6,113 bases of DNA from DASULK01 sp036381835. GTDB lineage: Bacteria > Actinomycetota > Actinomycetes > Mycobacteriales > Micromonosporaceae. The stretch is taken from contig DASVCA010000189.1 in assembly GCA_036381835.1 (NCBI GenBank), positions 1-6,113 of the forward strand, in the 5' to 3' direction. Each line of letters opens with the position of its first letter. The first letter of the stretch is position 1. The position numbers were made by a program, and so were the translations under genes. The notes under the pieces are model-generated. The model worked only from the letters and a program-made list of their open reading frames with translations, made no database searches and was not told the DNA's origin. Below are positions 5,789 through 6,113 of this stretch, one piece after another.

Positions 5789-5794
5789 TATAAT
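5789..5794 (+). promoter_or_regulatory. Perfect TATAAT -10 box of the FMN reductase gene
   Basis: A consensus sigma-A -10 hexamer stands out in very GC-rich DNA, 39 bp before the start codon, implying transcription from about 5801 and a leader of about 33 nt. The bases 17 bp upstream (5766-5771) read GCGCGC, so there is no recognisable -35 box; the 20-bp repeats end there instead. This suggests an activator-dependent promoter, an inference from position. Confidence 0.6.
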
Positions 5795-5819
5795 CCCTCC
5801 GGCACACCGTCTTTTGACC

Positions 5820-5828
5820 GAGGAGGGG
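5820..5828 (+). promoter_or_regulatory. Ribosome binding site of the FMN reductase gene
   Basis: GAGGAGGGG contains GGAGG 7 nt before ATG 5834, an ideal Bacillota-type site that fixes the start. Confidence 0.85.
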
Positions 5829-5833
5829 ACGCG

Positions 5834-6113
5834 ATGCCCCAGTTGGGGATCATCATCGGCAGCACCCGGCCGGGTCGCGCCGGCCTGCCCGTGGGCCGCT
5901 GGTTCCACCAACAAGCCCTGGAGCACCGCCACTTCGATGTGCGCTGGATCGATCTGGTCGAGGTCAACCTGCCGTTCCTGGACGAGCCCCACCACCCCCG
6001 GCTGCGGCGGTACGTGCACCAGCACACCCGGGACTGGAGCGCGCTGATCGACCCCATCGACGCCTTCGTATTCGTGATGCCGGAGTACAACCACGGGATG
6101 AACGCTCCGTTGA
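5834..6113 (+). CDS. NADPH-dependent FMN reductase family protein (3' end outside window)
   Basis: The first 93 residues of a flavodoxin-like oxidoreductase are visible; family members are usually about 180-200 residues, so roughly half is missing. It begins MPQLGIIIGSTRPGR: the first beta strand followed by the GSTRPGR phosphate-binding loop for FMN (9-15). WIDLVEVNLPFLDEP (38-52) is the second strand and loop typical of the family. DAFVFVMPEYNHGMNAPL (76-93) holds the PEYNHG loop that contacts the flavin ring. Such enzymes reduce FMN, quinones, azo dyes or metals with NAD(P)H in the cytoplasm; the physiological substrate cannot be told from sequence. The start is set by a strong ribosome binding site, with a TATAAT box and a 20-bp repeat array upstream. 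It diverges from the DUF1028 gene. The frame is open to the window edge with no sign of damage. Confidence 0.93.
   Translation, partial: MPQLGIIIGSTRPGRAGLPVGRWFHQQALEHRHFDVRWIDLVEVNLPFLDEPHHPRLRRYVHQHTRDWSALIDPIDAFVFVMPEYNHGMNAPL

Larger units (their letters stand above)
5535..5833. other. Repeat-rich divergent intergenic region, no gene
   Basis: The 299 bp between the DUF1028 and FMN reductase starts contain no supported gene. Open frames crossing it on both strands read through the 20-bp repeats and give Arg/Ala-rich translations without family similarity. It holds the dispersed ATCCCTTCGGCGCG motif, a 17-bp palindrome, the tandem array, a TATAAT box and two ribosome binding sites. No clear promoter for the minus-strand gene was found. 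Confidence 0.7.

Noticed and set aside
5535..5807. N-terminal extension of the DUF1028 open frame up to 5807
   Set aside because: The extension translates the 20-bp repeats and palindromes into Arg-rich sequence; the ribosome binding site supports a start at 5534.
5169..6047. 292-residue plus-strand open frame
   Set aside because: It runs antisense to the DUF1028 gene, through the 20-bp repeats, and out of frame with the FMN reductase; the translation is low complexity.

Overview
The window looks like chromosomal DNA of a very GC-rich, Gram-positive, endospore-forming bacterium. Three things suggest this: an S-layer-homology (SLH) surface protein, a SpoIIID-type sporulation regulator domain, and a YfiT-type DinB protein typical of Bacillota, with strong GGAGG ribosome binding sites. 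A high-GC Bacillota lineage such as Thermaerobacter or Symbiobacterium would fit, but the assignment is inference. No RNA gene, CRISPR array, transposase or IS end was seen.

Layout, left to right. (1) Bases 1-2796 (+) hold the 3' part of a large exported protein: ten YVTN beta-propeller repeats, an Ig-like segment, a Gly/Ser linker, a pre-SLH beta domain and three SLH repeats that would hold it on the cell wall. A strong hairpin follows. (2) Bases 2944-3651 (-) encode one continuous protein joining a ribbon-helix-helix/UPF0175-type antitoxin-like half to a complete SpoIIID-like DNA-binding domain. This is the most unusual gene here. It and its upstream region (to about 3840) are visibly poorer in GC than their surroundings and carry two operator-like repeats. 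(3) Bases 3927-4478 (-) encode a complete YfiT-like DinB/bacillithiol-transferase-family protein. (4) Bases 4623-4994 (+) are the C-terminal remnant of a fumarylacetoacetate hydrolase (FAH) family gene whose N-terminal part is missing. (5) Bases 5016-5534 (-) encode a DUF1028-family protein whose middle section appears to be deleted in frame. (6) Bases 5535-5833 form a repeat-rich control region: four exact-period 20-bp tandem units end just before a perfect TATAAT. (7) Bases 5834-6113 (+) start an NADPH-dependent FMN reductase that runs off the window.

The genes do not form one operon; strands alternate and neighbours are convergent or divergent. The stretch from about 4480 to 5534 looks like decaying accessory DNA, with two damaged metabolic genes facing each other 21 bp apart. 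Most worth following are the antitoxin-like/SpoIIID fusion with its operator candidates and the 20-bp repeat array abutting the FMN reductase promoter.
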